Position numbers and translations under genes: made by a program. 64,000 bases of DNA from Alphaproteobacteria bacterium (GTDB taxonomy: Bacteria; Pseudomonadota; Alphaproteobacteria; JAUXUR01): positions 1 through 64,000 of the forward strand of contig JAUXUR010000073.1 of the NCBI GenBank assembly GCA_030680745.1. The letters are read 5' to 3'. The notes beneath the pieces are model-generated. The model searched no databases. It was not told the origin of the DNA and was given only the letters and a program-made list of their open reading frames with translations. Of this stretch, positions 50,956 to 59,802 are shown piece after piece. Position 1 is the first letter of the stretch; the number at the start of each line of letters is the position of its first letter.

Positions 50956-51876
50956 GTGAGATATGAACTATACATCGATCAATTCCATCATTTTATGCGC
51001 GTCGCCATTTTAGAAAATAATCAATTATATACTTTTCGACTTTTTGATTTACAACAACTCGATCGAAGTGGTTCTATTTATTTAGGTAAAGTCCAACGCA
51101 TTGCCCCAAGCTTAAATGCCATCTTCATTACATTTTCAAATAATGAAATTGGTTTTTTAAAATCCCCCAAACGCGCCTTTCATGAAGGTGAAATCATTGC
51201 CGTTGAAATCATTAAAGATAAAAACACTGACAAAAAAGCATTACTCAAAGAACGATCCGATATTAAAATTGCCAATCAAAAACAATCTACTATTCTTGAA
51301 GCAAAACACCCTTTATTACGATTATGCGAGAAATTGAAATTTTCAAATATTGATACATTTCATATTGAAGGTGATTTATTCTTTCAAGTAAAATCCTTAC
51401 TTCAATCGAATGCATTAGATCTTAAAATACAATTTTGCGCCCTCCCCGGTCTCTTTAAAAATAACGATTTAGACCACATCTTTTTAGAATTTAATGATGA
51501 ATTTGTAGCTCTTCCAAAGGGAGGCAATTTATTAATCGAAGAAGGGCAAACCTTAACAGCAATTGATTTAAATATGGAAGGTGAACGTCCTGAAAAATCA
51601 TTTGAGGATGCTGTTTTTCATTTCAATTTAAAGGCATGTTCTACTATTATAGAACACATAATAGGACGCAATTTAGGCGGTCTGATTTTGATCGACTTTA
51701 TACGCATGAAAAACCAAGATTACAAAAACCAAATAATACAAAAAATGCGTACATTAAAACAAAAAGATATGGTTGATTGTGATATTTTAGGATTTACAAA
51801 AGCAGGCCTTTTTGAAATTGTACGTTATGGTGACCGACAATCGTTAAAATCAGTTTTAGGTGATTTATGCCCATAG
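50956..51876 (+). CDS. Ribonuclease E/G family protein (short form)
   Basis: 306 residues, starting at GTG 50,956 with AAGAAGG eight bases upstream. The N-terminal S1-like part reads GSIYLGKVQRIAPSLNAIFI (about residues 39-60). The catalytic DNase-I-like part keeps both metal-binding Asp: one in TAIDLNMEGE (about 204) and one in GGLILIDFIRM (about 246). It lacks the CPxCxG zinc link and C-terminal small domain of RNase G, so it is shorter than RNase G (about 490) but similar to the short homologs found beside yacG in alphaproteobacteria. yacG overlaps its end by 10 bases. RNA cleavage is inferred from the retained Asp residues. Confidence 0.85.
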   Translation: MRYELYIDQFHHFMRVAILENNQLYTFRLFDLQQLDRSGSIYLGKVQRIAPSLNAIFITFSNNEIGFLKSPKRAFHEGEIIAVEIIKDKNTDKKALLKERSDIKIANQKQSTILEAKHPLLRLCEKLKFSNIDTFHIEGDLFFQVKSLLQSNALDLKIQFCALPGLFKNNDLDHIFLEFNDEFVALPKGGNLLIEEGQTLTAIDLNMEGERPEKSFEDAVFHFNLKACSTIIEHIIGRNLGGLILIDFIRMKNQDYKNQIIQKMRTLKQKDMVDCDILGFTKAGLFEIVRYGDRQSLKSVLGDLCP

Positions 51877-52070
51877 AACAGAATATCCCAGAAGAAAAAA
51901 AACTAACAAGTAAATGCCCCTTATGCAAAAAACCAACGGATATAAAATACCGTCCTTTTTGCTCCGATAGATGCAAAAAAGTTGATCTTCATCGTTGGAT
52001 CCAAGGCATTTATAAAGTTGAAACAGATGAAGAAGTGGATTCTGTGAAAAGCGAAGATCATGAAGGCTAA
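51867..52070 (+). CDS. yacG: DNA gyrase inhibitor YacG
   Basis: 67 residues. YacG is a small zinc protein that binds GyrB and inhibits gyrase in E. coli. Zinc ligands Cys17, Cys20, Cys32 and Cys36 are in KCPLCKK and RPFCSDRCKKVDL, followed by the conserved HRWIQGIYKV. The start ATG lies 10 bases inside the preceding RNase E/G gene. A partial second copy of this gene, mostly with synonymous changes, is at 54,213-54,400. Confidence 0.93.
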   Translation: MPIEQNIPEEKKLTSKCPLCKKPTDIKYRPFCSDRCKKVDLHRWIQGIYKVETDEEVDSVKSEDHEG

Positions 52071-52074
52071 TATA

Positions 52075-52112
52075 CTGAAAAGTCATTAAGTTAAAACCAA
52101 ACGACTTTTCAG
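52075..52112 (+). terminator. hairpin after yacG
   Basis: CTGAAAAGTC and GACTTTTCAG form a perfect 10-bp stem between convergent yacG and the exported protein gene. The counterpart GTTGAAAAGTC/GACTTTTCAAC is kept after the yacG copy (54,419-54,457), with its own compensated outer pair. Confidence 0.6.
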
Positions 52113-52135
52113 CATATGTTTAATAAAATTACGGC

Positions 52136-53716
52136 TCAATCATTTCCATAATCTTCTTTATGTTTTGCATACATCCCGCTAAGAGCATTTAGCATATTTT
52201 TTAAAATATGCCCATTTGCTCTAGGTTTTTTAAAAATAAACATTCCGGCGCAATCATTCGTTTCTTTATAATCAATAAAATCCATAATCAATTTTTTATA
52301 AAGACCCTTATATTCAGTGACCATCTTATTACTTTGAATTAAGTCAATTATTTTGAAGTACAATTCATGTATTATTTTAGTGTTTTTTTGGTGATATTCT
52401 TTACAATATAACAATCTTGTATGAGCTTTAATTTTTATTTCCAAATCATTTTTTTCAACATGTGCAAGCGCTTTTTTCCAATTTTCAATAGCTTCATCAT
52501 ATTTTTCTAAAGAAGCATAATTATTGCCTATAAAATAATAAAGACGTGCACTCTCCCCACAAACATTCAATCCATCTTGAAATTTATGAATAGCCCTTTC
52601 ATGTTGATTATTATGCGATTTTATCTTTCCCAAATACGTATAAGCTAATTTTTTTGAAAAAATATCTATATTTCTGCTCAATAATAGCGCCTTTAATATA
52701 TATTTTGCCAATAATTGATTTTCAGTGTTTTTTGAATGCCTAAATTCATTCGCAGCACGTATATAATCGAAAAATTCATTCTTCTTGCCATAGAAACCAT
52801 TATTGTTTCTAAGTTTTTTTATTTTTTGTTTAAGTACATCCAGCGTTCTTACATCAATATTTTTCAAAAATAATTTTGCATCTCCATCAAGATTATCATA
52901 ATTAAACTTTTTTGATTTAATAAGAACATCTTTTTGATTTAATAAAGAAGATGTTAAATCACTAGATGACTGTTGCGCCGCAATTGCCCAATTTTTAAGT
53001 TCATAAGAAGGAACATCCTTTGCAACAAGACAATCTTCATCCAAATTTATCTGTTCAAGCAATTGTATAGATTGCTCAATAGGATTTTCTACTATTTTTT
53101 CTTCAATAAATTGCGTAAGTTCATCCGTCCCCTCATCTTTCCCCTCTATCATGCTTAAATAGAACAATACATTTTTATTGCTTATATTATTTTCTTTGTT
53201 TTTAGCATTAATACGCGTATTACTTTTTTGTTTCACGTTTTTATTTTTATTAATAAGATTTTCATTTACATGCAAAATATTATTTGAAGTAGAGCAACGA
53301 GGCGTCGGATAAAACAAAGGAATACCTTCTGGTAAGCCAGAATGCGTAATATCAGCATAATCTCCATTAATAAAATACTGACTGACGCAAGCATTTGGAT
53401 CATAAACAGCAATTCGATTATCACGATAATTACACAGAATCACACCATTAAAGTAATAAGTGGCATCAACATTCGTTTTAAAAAAATAAACGGAATATGA
53501 TCCATCTTGATACATTGTTACATAATTCAAGTTATCATCATAAAACCCCTGAAGGATTTTACTTTGGTAAGAATCTGGTACATTACAACGTATTGAATTT
53601 ATGGTGCAATTTTCATCCGATGAAGATTGAGCTAACACACTATCTTTTCCAGCAAAAGAGGTATTCATTTGAAAAATTGATGTTATCGTAGCAACAATTA
53701 AATAGATTTTTTTCAT
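52136..53716 (-). CDS. exported TPR-containing protein, duplicate copy A
   Basis: 526 residues; signal peptide MKKIYLIVATITSIFQMNTS ending FA. Residues ~55-130 are a series of short beta units (YDDNLNYVTMYQDGSYSVYF; TYYFNGVILCNYRDNRIAVY). Residues ~370-460 hold TPR helices: AYTYLGKIKSHNNQHERAIH, LYYFIGNNYASLEKYDEAIE, NWKKALAHV. It is a paralog of the gene at 54,475-56,208; both lie between a yacG copy and a proS copy, so the pair arose by tandem duplication. The central linkers differ greatly. Function unknown; export through Sec is likely. Confidence 0.7.
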   Translation of the reverse strand: MKKIYLIVATITSIFQMNTSFAGKDSVLAQSSSDENCTINSIRCNVPDSYQSKILQGFYDDNLNYVTMYQDGSYSVYFFKTNVDATYYFNGVILCNYRDNRIAVYDPNACVSQYFINGDYADITHSGLPEGIPLFYPTPRCSTSNNILHVNENLINKNKNVKQKSNTRINAKNKENNISNKNVLFYLSMIEGKDEGTDELTQFIEEKIVENPIEQSIQLLEQINLDEDCLVAKDVPSYELKNWAIAAQQSSSDLTSSLLNQKDVLIKSKKFNYDNLDGDAKLFLKNIDVRTLDVLKQKIKKLRNNNGFYGKKNEFFDYIRAANEFRHSKNTENQLLAKYILKALLLSRNIDIFSKKLAYTYLGKIKSHNNQHERAIHKFQDGLNVCGESARLYYFIGNNYASLEKYDEAIENWKKALAHVEKNDLEIKIKAHTRLLYCKEYHQKNTKIIHELYFKIIDLIQSNKMVTEYKGLYKKLIMDFIDYKETNDCAGMFIFKKPRANGHILKNMLNALSGMYAKHKEDYGND

Positions 53717-54030
53717 TCCACAATCCTCTAAGAATTAATTTTCAAAAAATAAAAAGGATTCTATGTTTAATATTTAAAATAGTCAAGTCTTATGTCTAAA
53801 TATATCAATATTTATACAATTATATTGCAATAACAAAAAGTTAATAAATTATATTTCCTTGATTAAAATTTACCAAATTTCTCAAAAAAAATTAAAAAAT
53901 CTAAAAGACTTAACACCTCCTGAAAAAATCACTTTATTCGTAGCTATCGATATATATAAATCCAACCTTACTCTAGACTTTTCTTCCCATTTCCCTTAAA
54001 GTCTATGCATTGAAGAAGGAGAGCCCTAAC
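53717..54030. other. duplicated proS leader region (copy A)
   Basis: AT-rich upstream region of the exported gene. From about 53,970 it matches the true proS leader (56,360-56,423), including the TAGACTTT...AAAGTCTA hairpin and the GAAGAAGGAGAG ribosome site. No gene. Confidence 0.6.
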
Positions 54031-54212
<182 letters not shown>

Positions 54213-54400
54213 AACATCCAGGAATAGAAAAAAATAACACCAAATGCCCTTTGTGCAAAAAACCAACCGATATAAAATATCGCCCTCTTTGTTCCGATAG
54301 ATGCAAAAAAGTAGATCTCCATCGTTGGATCCAAGGTGTTTATAAAGTCGAGACAGACGAAGAAGTGGATTCTGTGAAAAGTGAAGATCACGAAAATTAA
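54213..54400 (+). pseudogene. yacG copy lacking its start (duplicate)
   Basis: From about 54,206 the sequence matches yacG, but with a one-base deletion near the junction and no start codon. Downstream of that the frame is intact: KCPLCKKPTDIKYRPLCSDRCKK...IQGVYKVETDEEVD, all four zinc Cys kept, with mostly third-base changes. The stop is at 54,398-54,400. It is fused to the proS fragment and is probably not translated. Confidence 0.8.
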
Positions 54401-54418
54401 GAGTAAATTAGAAAGCTC

Positions 54419-54457
54419 GTTGAAAAGTCTTTAACTTATAGTCATCGACTTTTCAAC
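54419..54457 (+). terminator. hairpin after the yacG copy
   Basis: GTTGAAAAGTC and GACTTTTCAAC form an 11-bp stem. It corresponds to the hairpin after true yacG (52,075-52,112) and was copied with the duplication. Confidence 0.55.
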
Positions 54458-54474
54458 AAGCTTTTCTGAATGTA

Positions 54475-56208
54475 TTATTCGCTCATCTCGATATGATCAG
54501 CGATTGGCTTTTCAAAATAAATATCTTCAAGAACTAAATCTGATATATTATCCTTAATATAGTTTAGTCCCTCCTTAATAATAGATGTCATAAAACCATA
54601 TTGATTGAACATTGAACGGATTTTAAGCGCTGCATCGTGAAGATTTTCATTTTGATATAATTCTGTAAGATTAACAATTTCTGCAAAATAAATTCTTTGA
54701 ATTTCTTTTGTTTCTTTAGAATTTTTTTCATTAAAACTTTCAACATTGTAATTATCTTCTATTAATAAAAGATTTTCATTCAATAGTTTATCGATAATTT
54801 TATGATTGTTTTTATGATATTCTTTACAATGAACAAATCTATGATAAATTTTTATCTTAAGACTAATATCTTCTTTTGAAACCTTATCAAAAGCTTTATT
54901 CCAGTTTTCAATTGCTTCATCACATCTTTCTAAAAATGCATAATTATTACCGATAAAATAATAAAGACGCGCATGTTCACCACAAACACTTAAACCTTTT
55001 TGAAAAATTTGTATAGCTTTTTCATATTGTTTATCATGGGATCTTATTTTTCCTAAATAAGTATATGCTCTTCCTTTTGAATAAAGGTCTATTCTTTTAT
55101 TGCAAAGAACATATTTCAATATACTTTTTCCTAATAATTTATTTTCAATATTAGTTGAATGTCTAAAAATATTAGCAGCATTAATAAAATATGAAAATTT
55201 ATTTTCCATAAAAGAATTATTATTATTTTTAATCTTTAAAATCTCATTTTTAATCTCACATAATGTTTTTATATTATGCTGATATAAAAAATCCTTTGCA
55301 TCTTTGTCAAGATCAATATAACTAAATCTTCTTTTTTTAGAATTATTACTTTTTTTATCTGATAGAGGAAATGTGCTAACAACATTAGATGATCCTTTAA
55401 ATAAACTTGACCAAGTTGTTTGTTGAGAGGGCTTCGCAATTTCAACCGGCTGATCATTTACCATTTTTAATAAACTTATTTGCTCAACCAATGGCACTAT
55501 TTGTTCATCAATACTTTCAGAATACTTTACATCATCAGACTGTACTTGTTGTACATTGTCAGTTTCTAGAAAAGTTAAATCATTTGTAATTTGCACACTT
55601 TTATCATGCAATGCGTCACTTTGCACAATAGGATTTGTATTGCCTACTTGGTCTTGAGATCCAATTCCATAGTTTTTCATATTTTCTTTGTTGCCACGAT
55701 TACCATAAGATTTGTTACTCTTTTTCAGGTGCACAACTTTAGGTTTTTGTTTATAAGACCTAGGTGTATTAGAATGATTATTATAATGTGGATTTGGATA
55801 AAAAGTAGGTATACCTCCGGGTAATCCAGGCACAACAATATTTAAAAATCCTCTGTCCGTAAAATGCTGACTAAGGTCAGACAAGGCGTCATAAATTGCA
55901 AACCCACCATCAACATAATCACATCGGATTGCTCCATTAGGATAATAAATCGCTAGAACATTAGTATGCGTAAAGTACACAGAATAAGTTCCATCTACAT
56001 AAACCGTTACATAATTTTGACTATTATCATAATAACTTTGAGGTTGACCCTTGTGATAATAAATATCTGCAGACTGAACTTCTTGATATGGTTGATGATA
56101 ACATGTTGAATTTTCTGCGCTTAATAAAATATCACCTTTACCTGAAAGCACATCATTTATCTGAAAAATAGACATAGTTAAAGCAATGGCTAAATAACTT
56201 CTCTTCAT
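54475..56208 (-). CDS. exported TPR-containing protein, duplicate copy B
   Basis: 577 residues; signal peptide MKRSYLAIALTMSIFQINDV then LSG. Same plan as copy A: beta units (YDNSQNYVTVYVDGTYSVYF; AIYYPNGAIRCDYVDGGFAI), a GLPGGIPTFYPNPHY motif also present in A (GLPEGIPLFYPTPRC), a variable linker, then TPR helices (RAYTYLGKIRSHDKQYEKAI; LYYFIGNNYAFLERCDEAIE). It has a longer C-terminal tail than copy A. The N- and C-terminal modules are conserved while the linker (about 165-285) is not alignable by eye, so the copies have diverged since duplication. Function unknown. Confidence 0.7.
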   Translation of the reverse strand: MKRSYLAIALTMSIFQINDVLSGKGDILLSAENSTCYHQPYQEVQSADIYYHKGQPQSYYDNSQNYVTVYVDGTYSVYFTHTNVLAIYYPNGAIRCDYVDGGFAIYDALSDLSQHFTDRGFLNIVVPGLPGGIPTFYPNPHYNNHSNTPRSYKQKPKVVHLKKSNKSYGNRGNKENMKNYGIGSQDQVGNTNPIVQSDALHDKSVQITNDLTFLETDNVQQVQSDDVKYSESIDEQIVPLVEQISLLKMVNDQPVEIAKPSQQTTWSSLFKGSSNVVSTFPLSDKKSNNSKKRRFSYIDLDKDAKDFLYQHNIKTLCEIKNEILKIKNNNNSFMENKFSYFINAANIFRHSTNIENKLLGKSILKYVLCNKRIDLYSKGRAYTYLGKIRSHDKQYEKAIQIFQKGLSVCGEHARLYYFIGNNYAFLERCDEAIENWNKAFDKVSKEDISLKIKIYHRFVHCKEYHKNNHKIIDKLLNENLLLIEDNYNVESFNEKNSKETKEIQRIYFAEIVNLTELYQNENLHDAALKIRSMFNQYGFMTSIIKEGLNYIKDNISDLVLEDIYFEKPIADHIEMSE

Positions 56209-56366
56209 TCTTTAATCCTTTTATAGAATATATAAATTTAATAATTATTGAATTATAATTTATTGTTTAAAATTGTCAAGTATTATTTAGATATAAAGTA
56301 AATAAAAATAATTTTTAAATAATCCTGAAAAATGCTTTTCATTCTTAAAGAACGCCCCATCATCTC

Positions 56367-56398
56367 TAGACTTTTCTCCCCTTTTCGCTTAAAGTCTA
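56367..56398 (+). promoter_or_regulatory. conserved hairpin in the proS leader
   Basis: TAGACTTT and AAAGTCTA pair 25 bases before the proS start. The same stem is kept in the duplicated leader near 53,971-54,006 although the loop has changed. This suggests a structured leader or a terminator of upstream transcription. Confidence 0.45.
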
Positions 56399-56423
56399 TG
56401 CATTGAAGAAGGAGAGTCCTAAC

Positions 56424-57731
56424 ATGCGTTTATCCCGTTATTTTATACCGACTTTAAAAGAAAATCCTCAAGAAGCCCAAATTTTGTCGCATCGTTACAT
56501 GTTGCGCGCGGGGATGATTCATCAGGAAGCGCAAGGGATATATTCATGGCTCCCGCTCGGCCTTCGCGTCCTTAAAAAAATCGAAAACATTATTCGTGAA
56601 GAGCAAAACAAAGCAGGCGCTTTAGAAGTGCTTATGCCAACCTTACAACCCGCTGATTTATGGCGTGAAAGTGGTCGTTTTGATGCCTACGGCAAGGAAA
56701 TGCTACGTATTAAAGATCGTCATGAACGCGATCTACTTTATAGCCCCACCAACGAAGAAATGATCACGGCGATTTTCCGTAAATTCGTACGAAGCTATCG
56801 TGATTTGCCTAAAATGTTTTATCAAATCAACTGGAAATTTCGCGATGAAATTCGTCCACGATTTGGTGTGATGCGTGGTCGTGAATTTTTAATGAAGGAT
56901 AATTATTCTTTTGACTTAAATTACGAAGATGCTGTCAATGCCTATGATCTTATGTATAAAACCTATTTAAAAACATTTAAACGTTTAGGCGTTAAAGTCA
57001 TTCCAACACAAGCTGATTCAGGACCTATTGGTGGTGACCTAAGCCATGAATTTTGTATCCTCGCCGAAACGGGCGAAACAACCCTTTATTATGATCCGAT
57101 TTATGACACGTTAGGATCTGATTTCGATCATAAAGATATATCAGAACTAAAAAAATATTATGCAGCCACAGACGAAAAACACAAACCAGGCGATGCCCCC
57201 ATCCCTGAAGAACAATTAAGTGTGGCGCGTGGCACAGAAGTCGGTCACATATTTTACTTTGGAACGAAATATTCGGAAGTCATGAACGCAAAAATCGTCA
57301 ATCCTAAGGGTGAAGAAGTTTTGGCCCATATGGGATCTTATGGTATCGGCGTGTCCCGTTTGGTTGGCGCCATCATTGATGCAAGCCATGATGATAAAGG
57401 GATCATTTGGCCAGAATCTGTAGCGCCTTATCGCATTGGGTTAATTAACTTACGATCAGGTGATGCAAATTGCGACAAAGTATCAAATGATATTTATACG
57501 CAGCTGACCAACAATAATGAAGAAGTTTTATATGATGATCGTGATCAACGTTTAGGCGTTAAACTCGCGGATATGGAATTGATTGGCCTCCCCTGGCAGC
57601 TTATTATTGGCCCTAAGGGTATTGCACAAAATACGGTTGAACTTAAATGCCGTAAAACCAATGAGTCTCAAGAACTTAGCCTTGAATCAGCGCTCAATCA
57701 CATGACTAAAAATAATGCGAGAGCTGCATGA
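56424..57731 (+). CDS. proS: Proline--tRNA ligase (short form)
   Basis: Charges tRNA-Pro with proline. 435 residues from ATG 56,424 after AAGGAGAG. It lacks the ~180-residue editing insertion of E. coli ProS, as is usual in Alphaproteobacteria. Class II motifs are present: motif 1 region [20 protein letters not shown], motif 2 [25 protein letters not shown], and motif 3 [12 protein letters not shown]; the C-terminal anticodon-binding domain (PYRIGLINL...[21 protein letters not shown]) follows. The lolC/E start overlaps its stop (ATGA). A decayed copy of its 5' end is at 54,031. Confidence 0.96.
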   Translation: MRLSRYFIPTLKENPQEAQILSHRYMLRAGMIHQEAQGIYSWLPLGLRVLKKIENIIREEQNKAGALEVLMPTLQPADLWRESGRFDAYGKEMLRIKDRHERDLLYSPTNEEMITAIFRKFVRSYRDLPKMFYQINWKFRDEIRPRFGVMRGREFLMKDNYSFDLNYEDAVNAYDLMYKTYLKTFKRLGVKVIPTQADSGPIGGDLSHEFCILAETGETTLYYDPIYDTLGSDFDHKDISELKKYYAATDEKHKPGDAPIPEEQLSVARGTEVGHIFYFGTKYSEVMNAKIVNPKGEEVLAHMGSYGIGVSRLVGAIIDASHDDKGIIWPESVAPYRIGLINLRSGDANCDKVSNDIYTQLTNNNEEVLYDDRDQRLGVKLADMELIGLPWQLIIGPKGIAQNTVELKCRKTNESQELSLESALNHMTKNNARAA

Positions 57732-58966
57732 GGAGTCTCGTTGGCTTTATCGCATGGCGTTATTTACGCTCTAAACGAGATGAAGGCTTTATTTCTATCA
57801 TCGCATGGCTTTCATTGATTGGCATCATGCTTGGGGTTGCAACACTTATTATTGTAACCTCCGTCATGAGTGGTTTTCATAAAGAATTAATACGCAACTT
57901 TATCGGCTTTGGCGGCCATTTAACTATTAGTGAACCTTATGGCCTCATCAAAGATTATGATGATCTGTCTTTAAAAATAAAGACAATCAAAGGTGTCACC
58001 CACGTCTCGCCTTTTATACAAGGCCAAGTTTTAGCAAGTGCCAAAGGCAATGCTGCAGGCGCGCTCGTTCGTGGCGTTACCCCCGAGGATATGGAAACAC
58101 GAGACGCCTTTCGCAATGCAATTGTACAGGGATCATTAGATGCTTTTAAACAAGGTGGCATTTTAATTGGCCATCGATTAGCAGACCAATTAGACCTTCA
58201 TGAAGGTGACCGGATTGAACTTGTTGCAGCAATCGGCAATGTAACCGCTTTCGGGACTATTCCACGCTCAAAATCTTATATTGTGGGTGGCATTTTCAAT
58301 CTAGGTTTTCAACAATATGATCTAGGCGTCATTTTTATGCCTTTAGAAGAATCCAAAGTCTATTTTAAAAAATATGACGGTGTTGATAGTCTTGAAATTT
58401 TTACAAATGACCCTGAAAACACTCATTTTTTCAGACATGAGATCGTTAAATTAGCTGAACGCGGTCTAAATGTTCTTGATTGGAAACAAATGATTGGCTC
58501 GCTCGTCAATGCGCTTGCTGTTGAACGTACAACCATGTTTATTATCCTAACCATGATTATTTTAGTGGCCTCTCTTAATATTATTTCAAGCATGATTATG
58601 CTTGTTAAAACAAAAGGTAAGGATATTGGCATCTTGCGCACCATGGGCGCCACACGCGGTTTTATTATGCGTGTCTTTTTTTGGAGTGGTGCAAGTGTGG
58701 GCATTATCGGCACTATCTTTGGCACCATATTAGGCATTGTATTTACCAAGAATATTGACGCAATGCGGAAATGGGTTTTATCCTTTAGTGGTGTCGACCT
58801 TTTCGATCCGCATGTATATGGTTTTACTAAACTACCCGCTGAACTTAATTTTCTAGAAATTTTACTCATTGTCAGTATTGCATTAGGACTCACATTTTTA
58901 GCAACCCTGTATCCATCCTGGAAAGCCGCGAAACTTGATCCTGTTGAGGCTTTACGCTATGAGTGA
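57728..58966 (+). CDS. lolC: Lipoprotein-releasing ABC transporter permease LolC/LolE
   Basis: Inner-membrane permease that extracts mature lipoproteins and hands them to LolA. 412 residues: first membrane segment at about 22-50 ([20 protein letters not shown]), a large periplasmic domain (about 55-265), then three membrane segments (about 273-300, 315-345, 375-395). It ends [13 protein letters not shown], a typical LolC/E tail. Only one permease gene is seen next to lolD, fitting the single LolF-like arrangement of many non-enteric bacteria. It overlaps proS by 4 bases and lolD by 8. Confidence 0.93.
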   Translation: MRSLVGFIAWRYLRSKRDEGFISIIAWLSLIGIMLGVATLIIVTSVMSGFHKELIRNFIGFGGHLTISEPYGLIKDYDDLSLKIKTIKGVTHVSPFIQGQVLASAKGNAAGALVRGVTPEDMETRDAFRNAIVQGSLDAFKQGGILIGHRLADQLDLHEGDRIELVAAIGNVTAFGTIPRSKSYIVGGIFNLGFQQYDLGVIFMPLEESKVYFKKYDGVDSLEIFTNDPENTHFFRHEIVKLAERGLNVLDWKQMIGSLVNALAVERTTMFIILTMIILVASLNIISSMIMLVKTKGKDIGILRTMGATRGFIMRVFFWSGASVGIIGTIFGTILGIVFTKNIDAMRKWVLSFSGVDLFDPHVYGFTKLPAELNFLEILLIVSIALGLTFLATLYPSWKAAKLDPVEALRYE

Positions 58967-59657
58967 TCCCTTTTTAACATTAGAACATATTTCACGCACA
59001 TTCCATCAAGGTGATCGCGATATCCACGTCCTGAATGATGTGACGCTTCATCTTTACCCCAAACAAATCACGGCCCTGTTAGGACCATCTGGTGCTGGCA
59101 AATCAACCATTTTACACATTGCAGGATTGCTTGAAAAACCGAGCAAAGGTGACGTCAAAATTGCGGGCAAATCAACACGTCGTGCCTCTGACGGAGACCG
59201 CACCAAAATACGTCGTCAGCAACTTGGTTTTGTGTATCAAGCGCATCATTTATTGCCTGAATTTTCAGCCCTTGAAAACGTCATGCTACCATTGCTTCTA
59301 AATGCTACCCCTAAAGATAAAGCAAAAGATAAAGCAACTCAACTTTTGGAACGTGTCGGTCTTAAAGATAGACTTAACCATCGCCCAGCACAAATGTCGG
59401 GTGGGGAACAACAACGTGTGGCCATCGCACGCGCGCTTGCCAATAAGCCAAAGCTTTTACTCGCGGACGAACCCACAGGAAATTTGGATCCGCATACTGC
59501 AGAATCCGTCTTTCAAATGTTAATTCAAATTGTCCGAGAAGAAGAATTATCGATTCTTATTGCCACCCACAATCATGAATTATTGCCCTTCATGGATCGC
59601 ATTTTGAAAATGGAAGATGGCAAGATTATTGAAATGAATGCGACACGTGTGGATTGA
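58959..59657 (+). CDS. lolD: Lipoprotein-releasing ABC transporter ATPase LolD
   Basis: ATPase partner of the LolC/E permease. 232 residues from ATG 58,959, which overlaps the permease stop; a frame reaching 58,935 is not needed. Walker [10 protein letters not shown] (residues 42-50), Q-loop [19 protein letters not shown], signature [15 protein letters not shown], Walker [13 protein letters not shown], and switch His in IATHNHEL are all present. It is the last gene of the proS-lolC-lolD unit and is followed by a hairpin. Confidence 0.96.
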   Translation: MSDPFLTLEHISRTFHQGDRDIHVLNDVTLHLYPKQITALLGPSGAGKSTILHIAGLLEKPSKGDVKIAGKSTRRASDGDRTKIRRQQLGFVYQAHHLLPEFSALENVMLPLLLNATPKDKAKDKATQLLERVGLKDRLNHRPAQMSGGEQQRVAIARALANKPKLLLADEPTGNLDPHTAESVFQMLIQIVREEELSILIATHNHELLPFMDRILKMEDGKIIEMNATRVD

Positions 59658-59697
59658 GGCTTTTTACAGCCCGAATCATTCAAACAAAATTACTCAC

Positions 59698-59733
59698 AAG
59701 CCCCACTTAGCTTTCAAATAGCTAGCGGGGCTT
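59698..59733. terminator. lolD terminator hairpin
   Basis: AAGCCCC pairs with GGGGCTT, with a TAGCT/AGCTA inner stem, about 40 bases after the lolD stop. It is followed by CTGAATTTG, a weak U-tract. It lies between convergent genes and may work in both directions. Confidence 0.65.
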
Positions 59734-59802
59734 CTGAATTTGTATGCACGTACCTACAAATGAGAAATTTCTATCTTACACTCACGTGCAAAAAAACCTT
59801 AA

